Assembly: GCA_041907145.1 (NCBI GenBank)
Contig: JAYRHW010000209.1
Span: forward strand, 1-10,730
Source: JAFLCA01 sp041907145
GTDB taxonomy: Bacteria; Bdellovibrionota_C; UBA2361; JAFLCA01
Direction: 5' to 3'
DNA length: 10,730 bases
The position numbers and the translations under genes were made by a program. Positions 1 to 6,664 of the stretch are shown here, in pieces. The notes under the pieces are model-generated. The model did not search any database. It was given only the letters and a program-made list of their open reading frames with translations, and had not been told where the DNA came from. Every line of letters begins with the position of its first letter. Within the stretch, counting starts at the first letter, position 1.

Positions 1-641
1 ATATCTGCAACGACAAAGCTGCGGTTCCCCTTGCCCTGTACGACTCCGAGATTCGGAGTCAGGGTGGTGAAGGGGTAGTCTGCAATCTTTGGCCGCGCGG
101 CCGAGATTCTGGAAATGAGGGTGGATTTGCCGGCGTTGGGGAAGCCCACCAAGCCTACGTCAGCAACGAGTTTTAGCGAGAGCACGAAACGGCCTTCCTC
201 GCCGGCTTCTCCGGGCTGAAAATGCTCGGGAGCCTGATTTGTCGCAGACTTGAAAAAATTATTGCCTTTGCCGCCGCGCCCACCCTTGGCGATGATCGCT
301 TCTTGAGCGTCTTCGGCCAGGTCGGCGACCAGTTCCCTGGTTTCGGCACGCAGAACCTGCGTGCCGATGGGCACTCTCATATAGAGATTCTCTCCCGACT
401 TACCCGAGCGATTATTGCCCTCCCCAGCGGCGCCGTCTTCGGCATGAGACTGTGGGCGGTAATGGAAATCGAGCAAGGTATGCCGGTTGCGATCTGCGAC
501 CGCGATGACGGAGCCTCCGGCACCGCCGTCTCCTCCATCGGGACCGCCAAGTGGGACGAACTTCTCCCGTCGAAAGCTTTTGCAGCCGGAACCGCCCTTG
601 CCGGCGCGCACCTGGATTTCAACTTCGTCGATGAATTTCAT
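1..641 (-). CDS. obg: GTPase Obg/CgtA, N-terminal part (gene runs off the left edge)
   Basis: Obg is an essential GTPase that binds the 50S subunit and acts in late ribosome assembly and stress signalling. The first 213 residues are visible and read without a break from the ATG whose complement lies at 639-641. They begin MKFIDEVEIQVRAGKGG, the family's usual start, and continue through the glycine-rich Obg fold (GGPDGGDGGAGGS, then AKGGRGGKGNNFF). The G1/P-loop GFPNAGKST is at residues 166-174 and the switch/G2 segment DYPFTTLTPNLG starts at residue 188. The DxxG (G3) motif begins right at the window edge; the remaining GTPase motifs and C-terminal domain lie outside. It is the third gene of the rplU-rpmA-obg order conserved in many bacteria. 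No strong Shine-Dalgarno is visible: a T-rich tract precedes the start. Confidence 0.97.
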   Translation of the reverse strand, partial: MKFIDEVEIQVRAGKGGSGCKSFRREKFVPLGGPDGGDGGAGGSVIAVADRNRHTLLDFHYRPQSHAEDGAAGEGNNRSGKSGENLYMRVPIGTQVLRAETRELVADLAEDAQEAIIAKGGRGGKGNNFFKSATNQAPEHFQPGEAGEEGRFVLSLKLVADVGLVGFPNAGKSTLISRISAARPKIADYPFTTLTPNLGVVQGKGNRSFVVAD

Positions 642-649
642 AGATGCTT

Positions 650-685
650 CAAAAACAAAAAACGCTCCCAATGGTGGAGAGCGTT
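650..685 (-). terminator. Terminator-like hairpin between rpmA and obg
   Basis: Read on the minus strand, AACGCTC pairs with GAGCGTT (complement at 661-685), extended by a U-G and a C-G pair to a 9-bp stem with a 7-nt loop. It is followed by TTTTGTTTTTG (650-660). This is a standard intrinsic terminator shape. It ends only 8 bases before the obg ATG, so it may attenuate transcription into obg rather than end the operon completely. The structure is seen in the sequence; its strength and role are inferred. Confidence 0.7.
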
Positions 686-720
686 CTCGGTGTTTACGGC
701 TTGAGTGCTAAAAGAGTAGC

Positions 721-984
721 TTAAGCAGCGGCGGCTTCAGCGGGAAGCACGCTCACGGTCTGGCGTTTTCCCTTCTTGAAATTCACCACGCCATCAATCA
801 ATGCAAACAGGGTATAGTCACGCCCGGTTCCGACATTAAGACCTGCATACACAGTGCTGCCGCGCTGGCGAACCAAAATATTGCCGGCTCTTACGACCTG
901 CCCGCCCCACTTCTTGATTCCAAGCCGCTTGCCACGACTGTCGCGTCCGTTCTTCGAACTTCCGCCTGCTTTTTTATGTGCCAT
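721..984 (-). CDS. rpmA: 50S ribosomal protein L27
   Basis: L27 is a component of the large ribosomal subunit whose N-terminus reaches the peptidyl transferase centre. The 87-residue protein starts MAHKKAGGSSKNGRDSRGKR and contains the conserved RAGNILVRQRG segment (around residues 32-42) and the TLFAL/GVVNF region. Length is normal. The N-terminus has no extension of the kind that is proteolytically removed in Firmicutes L27. AGGA lies about 12 bases upstream of the ATG as a possible ribosome-binding site. It is 39 bp downstream of rplU in the same operon. Confidence 0.98.
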   Translation of the reverse strand: MAHKKAGGSSKNGRDSRGKRLGIKKWGGQVVRAGNILVRQRGSTVYAGLNVGTGRDYTLFALIDGVVNFKKGKRQTVSVLPAEAAAA

Positions 985-1023
985 AGTACAAAGTTCCTAA
1001 AACTAATCCGTTCTCTAAGCGCG

Positions 1024-1356
1024 TTATGCCGAGATGGACTCGATCAATACTCGAGTTAAATTTTGGCGGTGACCCTGCTTTTTGGTGTAACCAGTGCGGC
1101 GGGTCTTTTTGTATATGATGACTTTCGGGGCCTTCATCTGCCGTTCAATCTTGCCGGTAACCTTTGCGCCTGCAACGAAGGGAGTGCCGATCTTTAGTCC
1201 AGCCTCGCCTCCGGCATTCACCATCACGACCTCGGAAAATGTAATCGCGCTTCCGGCTTCGCCATCGAGCTTCTGGACCGAAATGCGGGTACCAGGGGAA
1301 ACACGGAACTGCTGGGCTCCGCTCTTAATTACTGCGTAGGTATTCGACTCAGCCAT
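1024..1356 (-). CDS. rplU: 50S ribosomal protein L21
   Basis: L21 is a 23S rRNA-binding large-subunit protein. The 110-residue product has the family hallmarks: YAVIKSGAQQFRVSPG near the N-terminus and, near the C-terminus, KVIIYKKTRRTGYTKKQGHRQ, the basic rRNA-binding stretch. Length is slightly above the usual 100-105 residues, the difference being mainly a short N-terminal MAESNT. It is the first gene of the leftward rplU-rpmA-obg operon, with a candidate promoter about 105 bp upstream. The Shine-Dalgarno is weak (GAGA about 12 bases upstream). Confidence 0.98.
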   Translation of the reverse strand: MAESNTYAVIKSGAQQFRVSPGTRISVQKLDGEAGSAITFSEVVMVNAGGEAGLKIGTPFVAGAKVTGKIERQMKAPKVIIYKKTRRTGYTKKQGHRQNLTRVLIESISA

Positions 1357-1460
1357 AAGCCGTAAATCTCAATAAGCGCTTGAGAAAAATGAATAAATTC
1401 GAGCGGTTCCTCTTCGTCGCCGGGATACCGCCAGTCAAGCTCGGTTAAATTAGACGGGGG

Positions 1461-1489
1461 AAAATACTGCTTATTCCACTAAAATGCAA
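1461..1489 (-). promoter_or_regulatory. Candidate sigma-70-type promoter for rplU-rpmA-obg
   Basis: On the minus strand TTGCAT (complement 1484-1489) is followed after exactly 17 bases by TATTTT (complement 1461-1466). This matches the -35 hexamer at 3 of 6 positions and the -10 hexamer at 4 of 6. It would give a leader of about 100 nt before rplU. I see no other promoter-like pair as good upstream of rplU, but the hexamer scores are modest. Confidence 0.45.
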
Positions 1490-1574
1490 GCGTTGGGGGC
1501 AACTTGGCGATCTTAAACGATCTCTATCCGCACTCTACTAATCACTATTGGAGATGTCTAAGATTTGCCAATCT

Positions 1575-1668
1575 GTTACCATTGGGCCGTGCAAGAAATC
1601 CAAAGGGCGTTCTGAATCTGCGTTTTTTGAGAACGCCCCGTGTCGGAGCGTTCTTTGGCTTTGGTAAC
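1575..1668 (+). promoter_or_regulatory. Structured leader with two mutually exclusive stem-loops, upstream of the response regulator
   Basis: The roughly 230 bp between the rplU promoter and the response regulator (about 1490-1718) holds no credible gene but is rich in inverted repeats. Stem A pairs GGGCGTTCT (1605-1613) with AGAACGCCC (1630-1638). Stem B pairs AGAACGC (1630-1636) with GCGTTCT (1648-1654), plus CCG/CGG after one mismatch, around a TGT loop. The two share 1630-1638, so only one can form at a time. CCAAAG (1600-1605) can pair with CTTTGG (1653-1658), and GTTACCA (1575-1581) with TGGTAAC (1662-1668), giving nested outer stems. Stem B is followed by TTGGCTTTGG, only a poor U-run. 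An attenuator-like leader is possible, as is a DNA-level operator. No transcript start is evident. Confidence 0.45.
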
Positions 1669-1718
1669 CATATTATTCAACAATTTGTAACTCTAGCGCT
1701 TCTCGCTTTACTGAGAGC

Positions 1719-2414
1719 ATGAAGGATCAGATTAGCAATCATACCATTGCCATCATCGAGGACGATGAGTCGGTCCGCCGCAGTTTGGTCCTCAATTTAG
1801 AACTTGAAGGATTTAGGATTGTTACCGCCTGCGACGGCGAGGAGGGGATTAGTGTAGTTAACCAGGAGCACCCTGACCTCATCATCCTAGACGTCATGAT
1901 GCCCAAAAAGGACGGGCTTCAGACCTGTAAAGAGCTAAGAAATGCCGGAATTTCTACCCCGTTGATTCTGCTTACCGCACGTAGTGCGGAGGTCGATAAA
2001 GTTTTGGGATTGGAATTGGGCGCAGATGACTACCTTGCCAAGCCCTTTGGGATGCTTGAATTGATTGCGCGGGTAAAAGCGCTGCTTCGCCGTGTCCAGA
2101 ATGTCAGAGATATTGATAAAATTCACTTCGATGACGTGGCTATTGATTTCAAGGCCTATAAGGCAGAGCGGAATCAGCAACCCTTGGAACTTTCAGCTCG
2201 CGAATACCGCCTTTTGCAATATCTAGTAGCCAAGGGCGGCTCGGTAGTTACTCGGGATGAGCTCCTGGACGAGGTTTGGGGCTATAATTCGTACCCGTCC
2301 ACCCGAACCGTGGACAATCATATAGCCAGGCTCCGGCAAAAAATAGAAAGCAACGTAGACGATCCTAAGCATATTCTTACCGTCCATGGCGTCGGCTATA
2401 AGTTTGTAGCCTGA
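1719..2414 (+). CDS. Response regulator, OmpR/PhoB family (orphan)
   Basis: This is a two-component transcription factor: phosphorylation of the receiver by an unidentified sensor kinase should control DNA binding. Residues 9-122 form the receiver domain, with the acidic pocket E14-D15-D16, the phospho-acceptor D58 (in LIILDVMMPKKDG), T86 and the invariant K108 (AKPF). All key residues are intact. Residues about 133-231 form a winged helix, with LSAREYRLLQYLV, a basic recognition helix (STRTVDNHIARLRQKIE) and the terminal GVGYKF hairpin. The length of 231 residues is typical. GAGAG just upstream of the ATG is the best ribosome-binding site available. No histidine kinase gene lies on either side in this window, so the partner must be elsewhere. 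Symbols such as phoB or regX cannot be assigned from sequence alone. Confidence 0.93.
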   Translation: MKDQISNHTIAIIEDDESVRRSLVLNLELEGFRIVTACDGEEGISVVNQEHPDLIILDVMMPKKDGLQTCKELRNAGISTPLILLTARSAEVDKVLGLELGADDYLAKPFGMLELIARVKALLRRVQNVRDIDKIHFDDVAIDFKAYKAERNQQPLELSAREYRLLQYLVAKGGSVVTRDELLDEVWGYNSYPSTRTVDNHIARLRQKIESNVDDPKHILTVHGVGYKFVA

Positions 2415-2510
2415 TTCAGTCCGCTGCAATTTTCTTTTGTTATTGTTCCACCTTTGATGAAGTCAGCAGGATTTATCTAGCAATATCAAGCTATTATACT
2501 AGTTACCTGA

Positions 2511-2550
2511 CTTGTAAAAAATTTGTCACAAAAATGCACCGATTTTGTAC
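2511..2550 (+). promoter_or_regulatory. Phased TTGT-core direct repeats, candidate OmpR/PhoB-family operator
   Basis: Heptamers CTTGTAA (2511-2517), TTTGTCA (2522-2528) and TTTGTAC (2544-2550) share the TTGT core. They start 11 bp and then 22 bp apart, i.e. on one face of the helix at the spacing used by PhoB/OmpR-type dimers (7-bp repeat plus 4-bp spacer). TTTGTCACAAA (2522-2532) is also a perfect inverted repeat about one base. A -10-like TATTAC (2564-2569) follows the last heptamer by 13 bp, as in activator-dependent promoters. A second, weak promoter-like pair, TTTATC (2472) and TATACT (2495-2500, 17-bp gap), lies just upstream. The rest of the 292-bp gap 2415-2706 shows no gene and no clear terminator for the regulator. 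Confidence 0.4.
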
Positions 2551-2643
2551 GAGTTGAATCCAATATTACGTGGTGACGGTTGCTAATGGGGCGGTTCGGT
2601 TTTTGGCTGGTTTGGTCGTATAGGTTCTTGAGTCACCCGCTTA

Positions 2644-2680
2644 GGTCGATTGAACGACCGAAAAGTCGACAAAAGTCGGC
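2644..2680 (+). repeat. Small hairpin plus 10-bp tandem repeat upstream of the zf-HC2 gene
   Basis: GGTCG (2644-2648) and CGACC (2655-2659) form a 5-bp inverted repeat. They are followed directly by two tandem decamers, AAAAGTCGAC (2661-2670) and AAAAGTCGGC (2671-2680), which differ at one base. The pair ends 12 bp before the GAGGA ribosome-binding site of the next gene (2693-2697). An operator or leader element is possible; nothing identifies the binding factor. Confidence 0.35.
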
Positions 2681-2706
2681 GCTTATACGCTTGAGGAATA
2701 CCGGCA

Positions 2707-3018
2707 ATGACTGAACTTAACGACATCCAACTCTTTGTGCTCGAGAAAGAACAAGTAACTTGCTCGGACGTAACCGAACTACTCGGCGACTATACCGACG
2801 GCGAACTCTCGCCCTCAGTCCACGCCAGACTAGAATCTCATATCGAGGGTTGCGAATATTGCCAGGAAATGGCGCGCACCTATGCTTTAACCATCGAACT
2901 TGCCGCTGACCTTCGTGAAACGCCCATCCCCTTTGGTGTTCAGAACCGACTTCGTAAGGCGCTCAATAAGAAGCTGGGCCTTAGCCTTCCGCTCGTTTCT
3001 CAAGCCGCGGAAAACTAG
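2707..3018 (+). CDS. Small zinc-finger anti-sigma-like protein (zf-HC2 domain)
   Basis: The 103-residue protein carries the zf-HC2 (ZAS-type) anti-sigma pattern: C19 in VTCSDVTELL, the helix LLGDYTDGELS (25-35), and H45-xxx-C49-xx-C52. That supplies all four zinc ligands. Proteins of this fold usually bind and hold an ECF sigma factor. No membrane helix is visible, so unlike many relatives it appears to be soluble and might sense redox state or another cytoplasmic cue through the zinc site; that is inference. A good Shine-Dalgarno, GAGGA, lies 9 bases before the ATG. It is followed 85 bp later by polA. The nearest sigma gene is on the far side of polA and already has another candidate anti-sigma partner next to it, so the target of this protein is open. 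Confidence 0.8.
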   Translation: MTELNDIQLFVLEKEQVTCSDVTELLGDYTDGELSPSVHARLESHIEGCEYCQEMARTYALTIELAADLRETPIPFGVQNRLRKALNKKLGLSLPLVSQAAEN

Positions 3019-3103
3019 CTGTAATCTCCGCTCCGCTTACTCTCCGGCCCGAGCCTGATTGGAATTGTGTTTCCTGAAGGGATACGGCTAGGATCCTGAC
3101 CCT

Positions 3104-5854
3104 ATGGGTCACAAGACATATCTCGTTGATGGTTCCGGCTACATTTTTCGCGCCTATTACGCGGTCGCGCCGCTTACGACTAAGGACGGCTTTCCGACCA
3201 ACGCGCTATTCGGCTTTTCTCGCATGTTGCTCAAGCTGCTTCAGGCCTCCGATTCAGACCATGTGGTCGTTGTCTTTGACGCGGGCAAGCGCACGTTTCG
3301 CACGGAGCTGTACGAACAGTATAAGGCCAATCGCATCGAATTACCTGATGACCTGCGCAAACAAATGCCGGTCTTTCGCGAGATTTGCGAGGCCCTGGGA
3401 CTCCTCATCCTGGAGAAGCCAGGCTTTGAAGCCGACGATATCATCGGCACGCTAACCGATCGCCTCGTCGAGTCCGGTTCAGACGTAGTCATCGTCAGCG
3501 GCGATAAAGATCTGATGCAGCTCGTCCGTCCCGGTGTGACGATTTGGGATACCATGTACGATCGGCGCTACTCTGCGCCCGAGGTGAAGGAGAAGTTCGG
3601 TGTGCCGCCTGAGCAGGTTGTGGAGCTTTTGGGTCTTATGGGGGACAGCTCCGATAATGTGCCCGGGCTCAAAGGGTGCGGGCCCAAGACTGCCCAACAG
3701 TTAATCGAAAAATATGGGACGGTGGAAGCGGTCATACAGAACGTTGATGCAATCGCGGAAGACCCCAGTCTTAGGAACCGCAAAAAAATCGCCGAGCAAA
3801 TTCGAGAAGACGAGGCCCTCGTTCGGCTGAGCCGTAAATTGGTGGAGATCGACCGCAGCGTTCCAATTGATATCCCTCGCAACGGCTCAACAGCGCAGCT
3901 CCAGGATCTGCAGGGCCAGGATTTGCTCGATCGGCTTATCCGGCACGATCCCGAGGACGAGAAGCTGCGCCAGCTTTTGGAGCGACTGGAATTCGCCTCG
4001 CTGTTGAGGGACTTTAAAATGTCCGCTACCCGGGCCTTGGCCGCCCCGGCGCAGGCGCCTGAGAAGCATCACTGTGTGCTACGAGGAGATTTCCCGGCTT
4101 GGCTCGCTGAACTGAAACAGCAAAGGGACTTCGCTTTCGACATCGAAACAACGACTCTGGATATTTTCGCCGCAGAGTTGGTAGGAGTCTCTTTCTGCTG
4201 GGCGGACGATAGCGCTTATTATGTTCCACTCGCGCACCATGAAGAGGCAGACAAGCAGGTAAGCGCGGTGGACTTCTTGAAAGCCGTGGGGTCCGTATTC
4301 GCCGATTCTAAGATCAAAAAATGCGGGCAAAACCTCAAGTTTGATATCACCATCCTTGAGCGCATGGGGCTTCGAATCGAGGGCGTATCCTTCGACTCAA
4401 TGATTGCCTCCTATCTGCTGAATCCCGATAAGGGCGCCCACAATCTCACCGTACTTGCCGCCGATTATCTAAAGCGCTCGACAGTCGAATATACGGATTT
4501 GGTCGAAGGCAAGGCTGACTTTCGAGCGGTACCGCTGGCGCAGGCTACAGCCTACGGCTGCCAGGACGCGCTCTACGCGTGGCTTCTGAAGGGAAAACTT
4601 AGGCCGCTACTGGAGGCTAAGGAGCTTACCCAGGTTTTTGATGAAATCGAGATTCCCTTGGTCCCGGTGTTGTCTCGAATGGAGAGGCGCGGCATCAAGC
4701 TTGACGTCAGCTTGCTGTCAAAGATGTCCGAGGACTTCGGCTCGCAGCTTGCCGGGATGGAAAAAAATTTATTTGAACTTGCCGGTGGCGAATTTAACCT
4801 GAATTCTCCAAAGCAGCTCAGCGAGATCTTGTTCAATAAGTTGGGCCTTCCCACCAAGGGTGTAAAAAAGACCAAGACCGGCCTATCAACTGATTCGAGC
4901 GTACTTGAGAAGCTTTCAAGTCTGCATCCGCTCCCGGAAGCAATTCTGAATTACCGCATGCTCTACAAACTAAAGAGCACCTATCTCGATGCGTTGAGCG
5001 AGCAGGTGAATGTAGTCTCCGGCCGCCTTCACACCAGATTCAATCAAACAGTGACCGGCACCGGGAGGTTGTCCAGCTCCGATCCTAATCTGCAGAACAT
5101 TCCGATTCAGACGGAGGCTGGACGGAGGATAAGGACAGCCTTTATTCCTGAAGCGGGGTGCAGGCTCATCTCGGCTGACTACTCCCAGATTGAGCTCCGT
5201 GTTCTTGCTCATATGAGTAAGGATAAGAATCTTATAACGGCGTTCAAGGAAGGGATTGATATTCATGCGAAAACAGCGCGTGAAATCATGGGGTTAGCTC
5301 CTAATGAAGAAATTGCCCCTGATATTCGTCGAATCGGGAAGACGATTAATTTCGGGGTCATCTACGGAATGGGAGCATTCCGGCTGGCCAGGGAACTGGG
5401 CATACCGGTGGGAGTAGCCCAGTCCTATATCGAAAATTACTTCGATCGTTACCCGGGCGTAAAAGAATTCTTCGCCCGCCTGGAGCGTGATGTAACCACC
5501 AAGGGATATGTCAGCACTCTGTACGGTCGGAAGCGTTTTGTCTCGGACATTGATACCAGTGATCGAGATCAAGGCTTCGTCATGCGCGCCGCGCTTAACG
5601 CACCGATTCAAGGCACAGCGGCGGACTTGATGAAGATTGCAATGCTGAAGGTGGATTCGAGGATTTCGCGTGAAGGACTAAGGCTATCCATGCTGTTGCA
5701 AATTCACGACGAACTTGTTTTTGAGTGCCAGGAGGAAGTCTGTTCTGCCGCCTCCATGCTCATCAAGGAAGAGATGGAGCAGGTTGCTGCATTCTCCGTT
5801 CCGCTCGTCGTTGATGTCGGGATCGGCCAGAACTGGCAGGAGGCTCACGCGTGA
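3104..5854 (+). CDS. polA: DNA polymerase I with 5'-3' and 3'-5' exonucleases
   Basis: PolA fills gaps and removes RNA primers during replication and repair. The 916-residue product (E. coli: 928) has all three modules. The 5'-nuclease (about 1-290) shows YLVDGSGYIFRAYYA, the metal ligands D111-D112 in EADDIIGT, and the helix-hairpin-helix segment D181-S-S-D184-NVPGLKGCGP. The 3'-5' exonuclease (about 325-520) keeps every catalytic residue: D346 and E348 (FDIETT), D414 (QNLKFD), Y484 and D488. Proofreading should therefore be active. The polymerase domain has motif A D692 (SADYSQIELR), motif B R742 to G755 with K746, F750 and Y754, and motif C H868-D869-E870. F750, at the position that discriminates against dideoxynucleotides in E. 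coli, is phenylalanine. An AGGA lies upstream of the ATG. Its stop overlaps the next reading frame (GTGA). Confidence 0.98.
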   Translation: MGHKTYLVDGSGYIFRAYYAVAPLTTKDGFPTNALFGFSRMLLKLLQASDSDHVVVVFDAGKRTFRTELYEQYKANRIELPDDLRKQMPVFREICEALGLLILEKPGFEADDIIGTLTDRLVESGSDVVIVSGDKDLMQLVRPGVTIWDTMYDRRYSAPEVKEKFGVPPEQVVELLGLMGDSSDNVPGLKGCGPKTAQQLIEKYGTVEAVIQNVDAIAEDPSLRNRKKIAEQIREDEALVRLSRKLVEIDRSVPIDIPRNGSTAQLQDLQGQDLLDRLIRHDPEDEKLRQLLERLEFASLLRDFKMSATRALAAPAQAPEKHHCVLRGDFPAWLAELKQQRDFAFDIETTTLDIFAAELVGVSFCWADDSAYYVPLAHHEEADKQVSAVDFLKAVGSVFADSKIKKCGQNLKFDITILERMGLRIEGVSFDSMIASYLLNPDKGAHNLTVLAADYLKRSTVEYTDLVEGKADFRAVPLAQATAYGCQDALYAWLLKGKLRPLLEAKELTQVFDEIEIPLVPVLSRMERRGIKLDVSLLSKMSEDFGSQLAGMEKNLFELAGGEFNLNSPKQLSEILFNKLGLPTKGVKKTKTGLSTDSSVLEKLSSLHPLPEAILNYRMLYKLKSTYLDALSEQVNVVSGRLHTRFNQTVTGTGRLSSSDPNLQNIPIQTEAGRRIRTAFIPEAGCRLISADYSQIELRVLAHMSKDKNLITAFKEGIDIHAKTAREIMGLAPNEEIAPDIRRIGKTINFGVIYGMGAFRLARELGIPVGVAQSYIENYFDRYPGVKEFFARLERDVTTKGYVSTLYGRKRFVSDIDTSDRDQGFVMRAALNAPIQGTAADLMKIAMLKVDSRISREGLRLSMLLQIHDELVFECQEEVCSAASMLIKEEMEQVAAFSVPLVVDVGIGQNWQEAHA
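5838..5853 (+). promoter_or_regulatory. Strong ribosome-binding site inside the polA 3' end
   Basis: A perfect AGGAGG at 5838-5843 is followed after 7 bases by GTG (5851-5853), which overlaps the polA TGA (5852-5854). Spacing and sequence are ideal for initiation. This is the main argument that the sigma factor is translated from the GTG and coupled to polA, rather than only from the ATG at 6001. Confidence 0.6.
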
Positions 5855-6657
5855 GTCTGTGTCCTTTGATGAATCCCGAATCTCGACAGCCTGGTGCTCC
5901 CGCCAAGGATTCCAGTTCCGATTCGCTTACCGATGGGAATAACAAGCGAAGCTGTGTTAGAATTGCAATCGGAACGGTAAAGGAACCCCTGCGGCGAGTA
6001 ATGTCACCACGAAACGATGATGCCGAGCTGGTCAAGAAAGCCAGCGGCGGAGATAAGGACGCCTATCGCGGATTGGTCGAGAAGTACCAGCAGCGCGTGT
6101 TCTCCATTGCGCTCGAGGTCGTCCGATCGCGCGAAGATGCCGAGGATATAGCCCAGGAAGTCTTTGTGAAAGCGTATCTATCGCTCCCGGACTTCAAGGG
6201 GCAATCCTCCTTTTACACCTGGCTGTATCGAATCGCCTATAACATGGCGGTTGACTTCAGACGCCGGGTGCAGCGGCGCGGCGGCCCGCCGGTTGAATAC
6301 GACGAGGCCAAACTTGGTAAGATTTCTGATGATGCGATTAACCAGAATCGGTTCGATGGGCCCCATGACTTCGTCATGCGAAAGGAAGAGTCCCATCAGA
6401 TTCAGAAGGTGCTGTCCGAGATTTCTCCCGAGCACCGCGCAGTCATCACTCTGCGAGAAATCGAGGGGCTAAGCTATGACGAGATTGCCGATGTGCTGCG
6501 AGTGTCCAAGGGAACCGTCATGAGTCGGCTGCACTATGCGCGCAAGCGCTTGCAGCAGGCATTAGTGGCCTTGGGCCTGCGATCGGCGGTGCCCGAAACG
6601 GAAACCGAGAATGCCCAAGCCGAGCGTGAACCAATGATTTCAGTGAAAACGAACTAG
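5851..6657 (+). CDS. ECF (RpoE-like) RNA polymerase sigma factor
   Basis: This is an alternative sigma factor that would direct core RNA polymerase to stress or envelope promoters. Numbering is from the GTG. Sigma region 2 spans about 71-140, with DAEDIAQEVFVKAY (96-109) for core binding and FYTWLYRIAYNMAVDFRRR for -10 melting and recognition. Region 4 spans about 190-240, with the helix-turn-helix LSYDEIADVLRVSKGTVMSRL. There is no region 1.1 or 3, as expected for ECF factors. Similarity to the family begins at the internal ATG (6001, MSPRNDDAELVKKASGGDK), so the first 50 residues from the GTG are an extension rich in Ser, Pro and Gly with no recognised domain. Both starts are plausible: the GTG has the better ribosome-binding site, the ATG fits the family. 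The anti-sigma-like gene follows after 7 bp. Confidence 0.93.
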   Translation: MSLCPLMNPESRQPGAPAKDSSSDSLTDGNNKRSCVRIAIGTVKEPLRRVMSPRNDDAELVKKASGGDKDAYRGLVEKYQQRVFSIALEVVRSREDAEDIAQEVFVKAYLSLPDFKGQSSFYTWLYRIAYNMAVDFRRRVQRRGGPPVEYDEAKLGKISDDAINQNRFDGPHDFVMRKEESHQIQKVLSEISPEHRAVITLREIEGLSYDEIADVLRVSKGTVMSRLHYARKRLQQALVALGLRSAVPETETENAQAEREPMISVKTN

Positions 6658-6664
6658 GTGCCGT

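Noticed and set aside
222..704. 160-codon plus-strand reading frame
   Set aside because: It lies antisense to the intact N-terminal half of obg; the translation is low in recognisable motifs and the minus strand explains the region.
1504..1722. 72-codon plus-strand frame beginning with TTG ahead of the response regulator
   Set aside because: No ribosome-binding site or recognisable domain; it runs through the inverted-repeat leader and its composition is explained by those repeats.
3019..3103. Possible terminator or promoter between the zf-HC2 gene and polA
   Set aside because: No convincing stem with T-tract and no paired -35/-10 hexamers; read-through from upstream is the simpler reading.
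5920..5990. Possible sigma-70 or ECF-type autoregulatory promoter (TAGAAT at 5958, GGAAT/GGAAC motifs)
   Set aside because: No -35 at an acceptable distance from TAGAAT, and the GGAA motifs are too short to claim; kept only as a test under the start-site finding.
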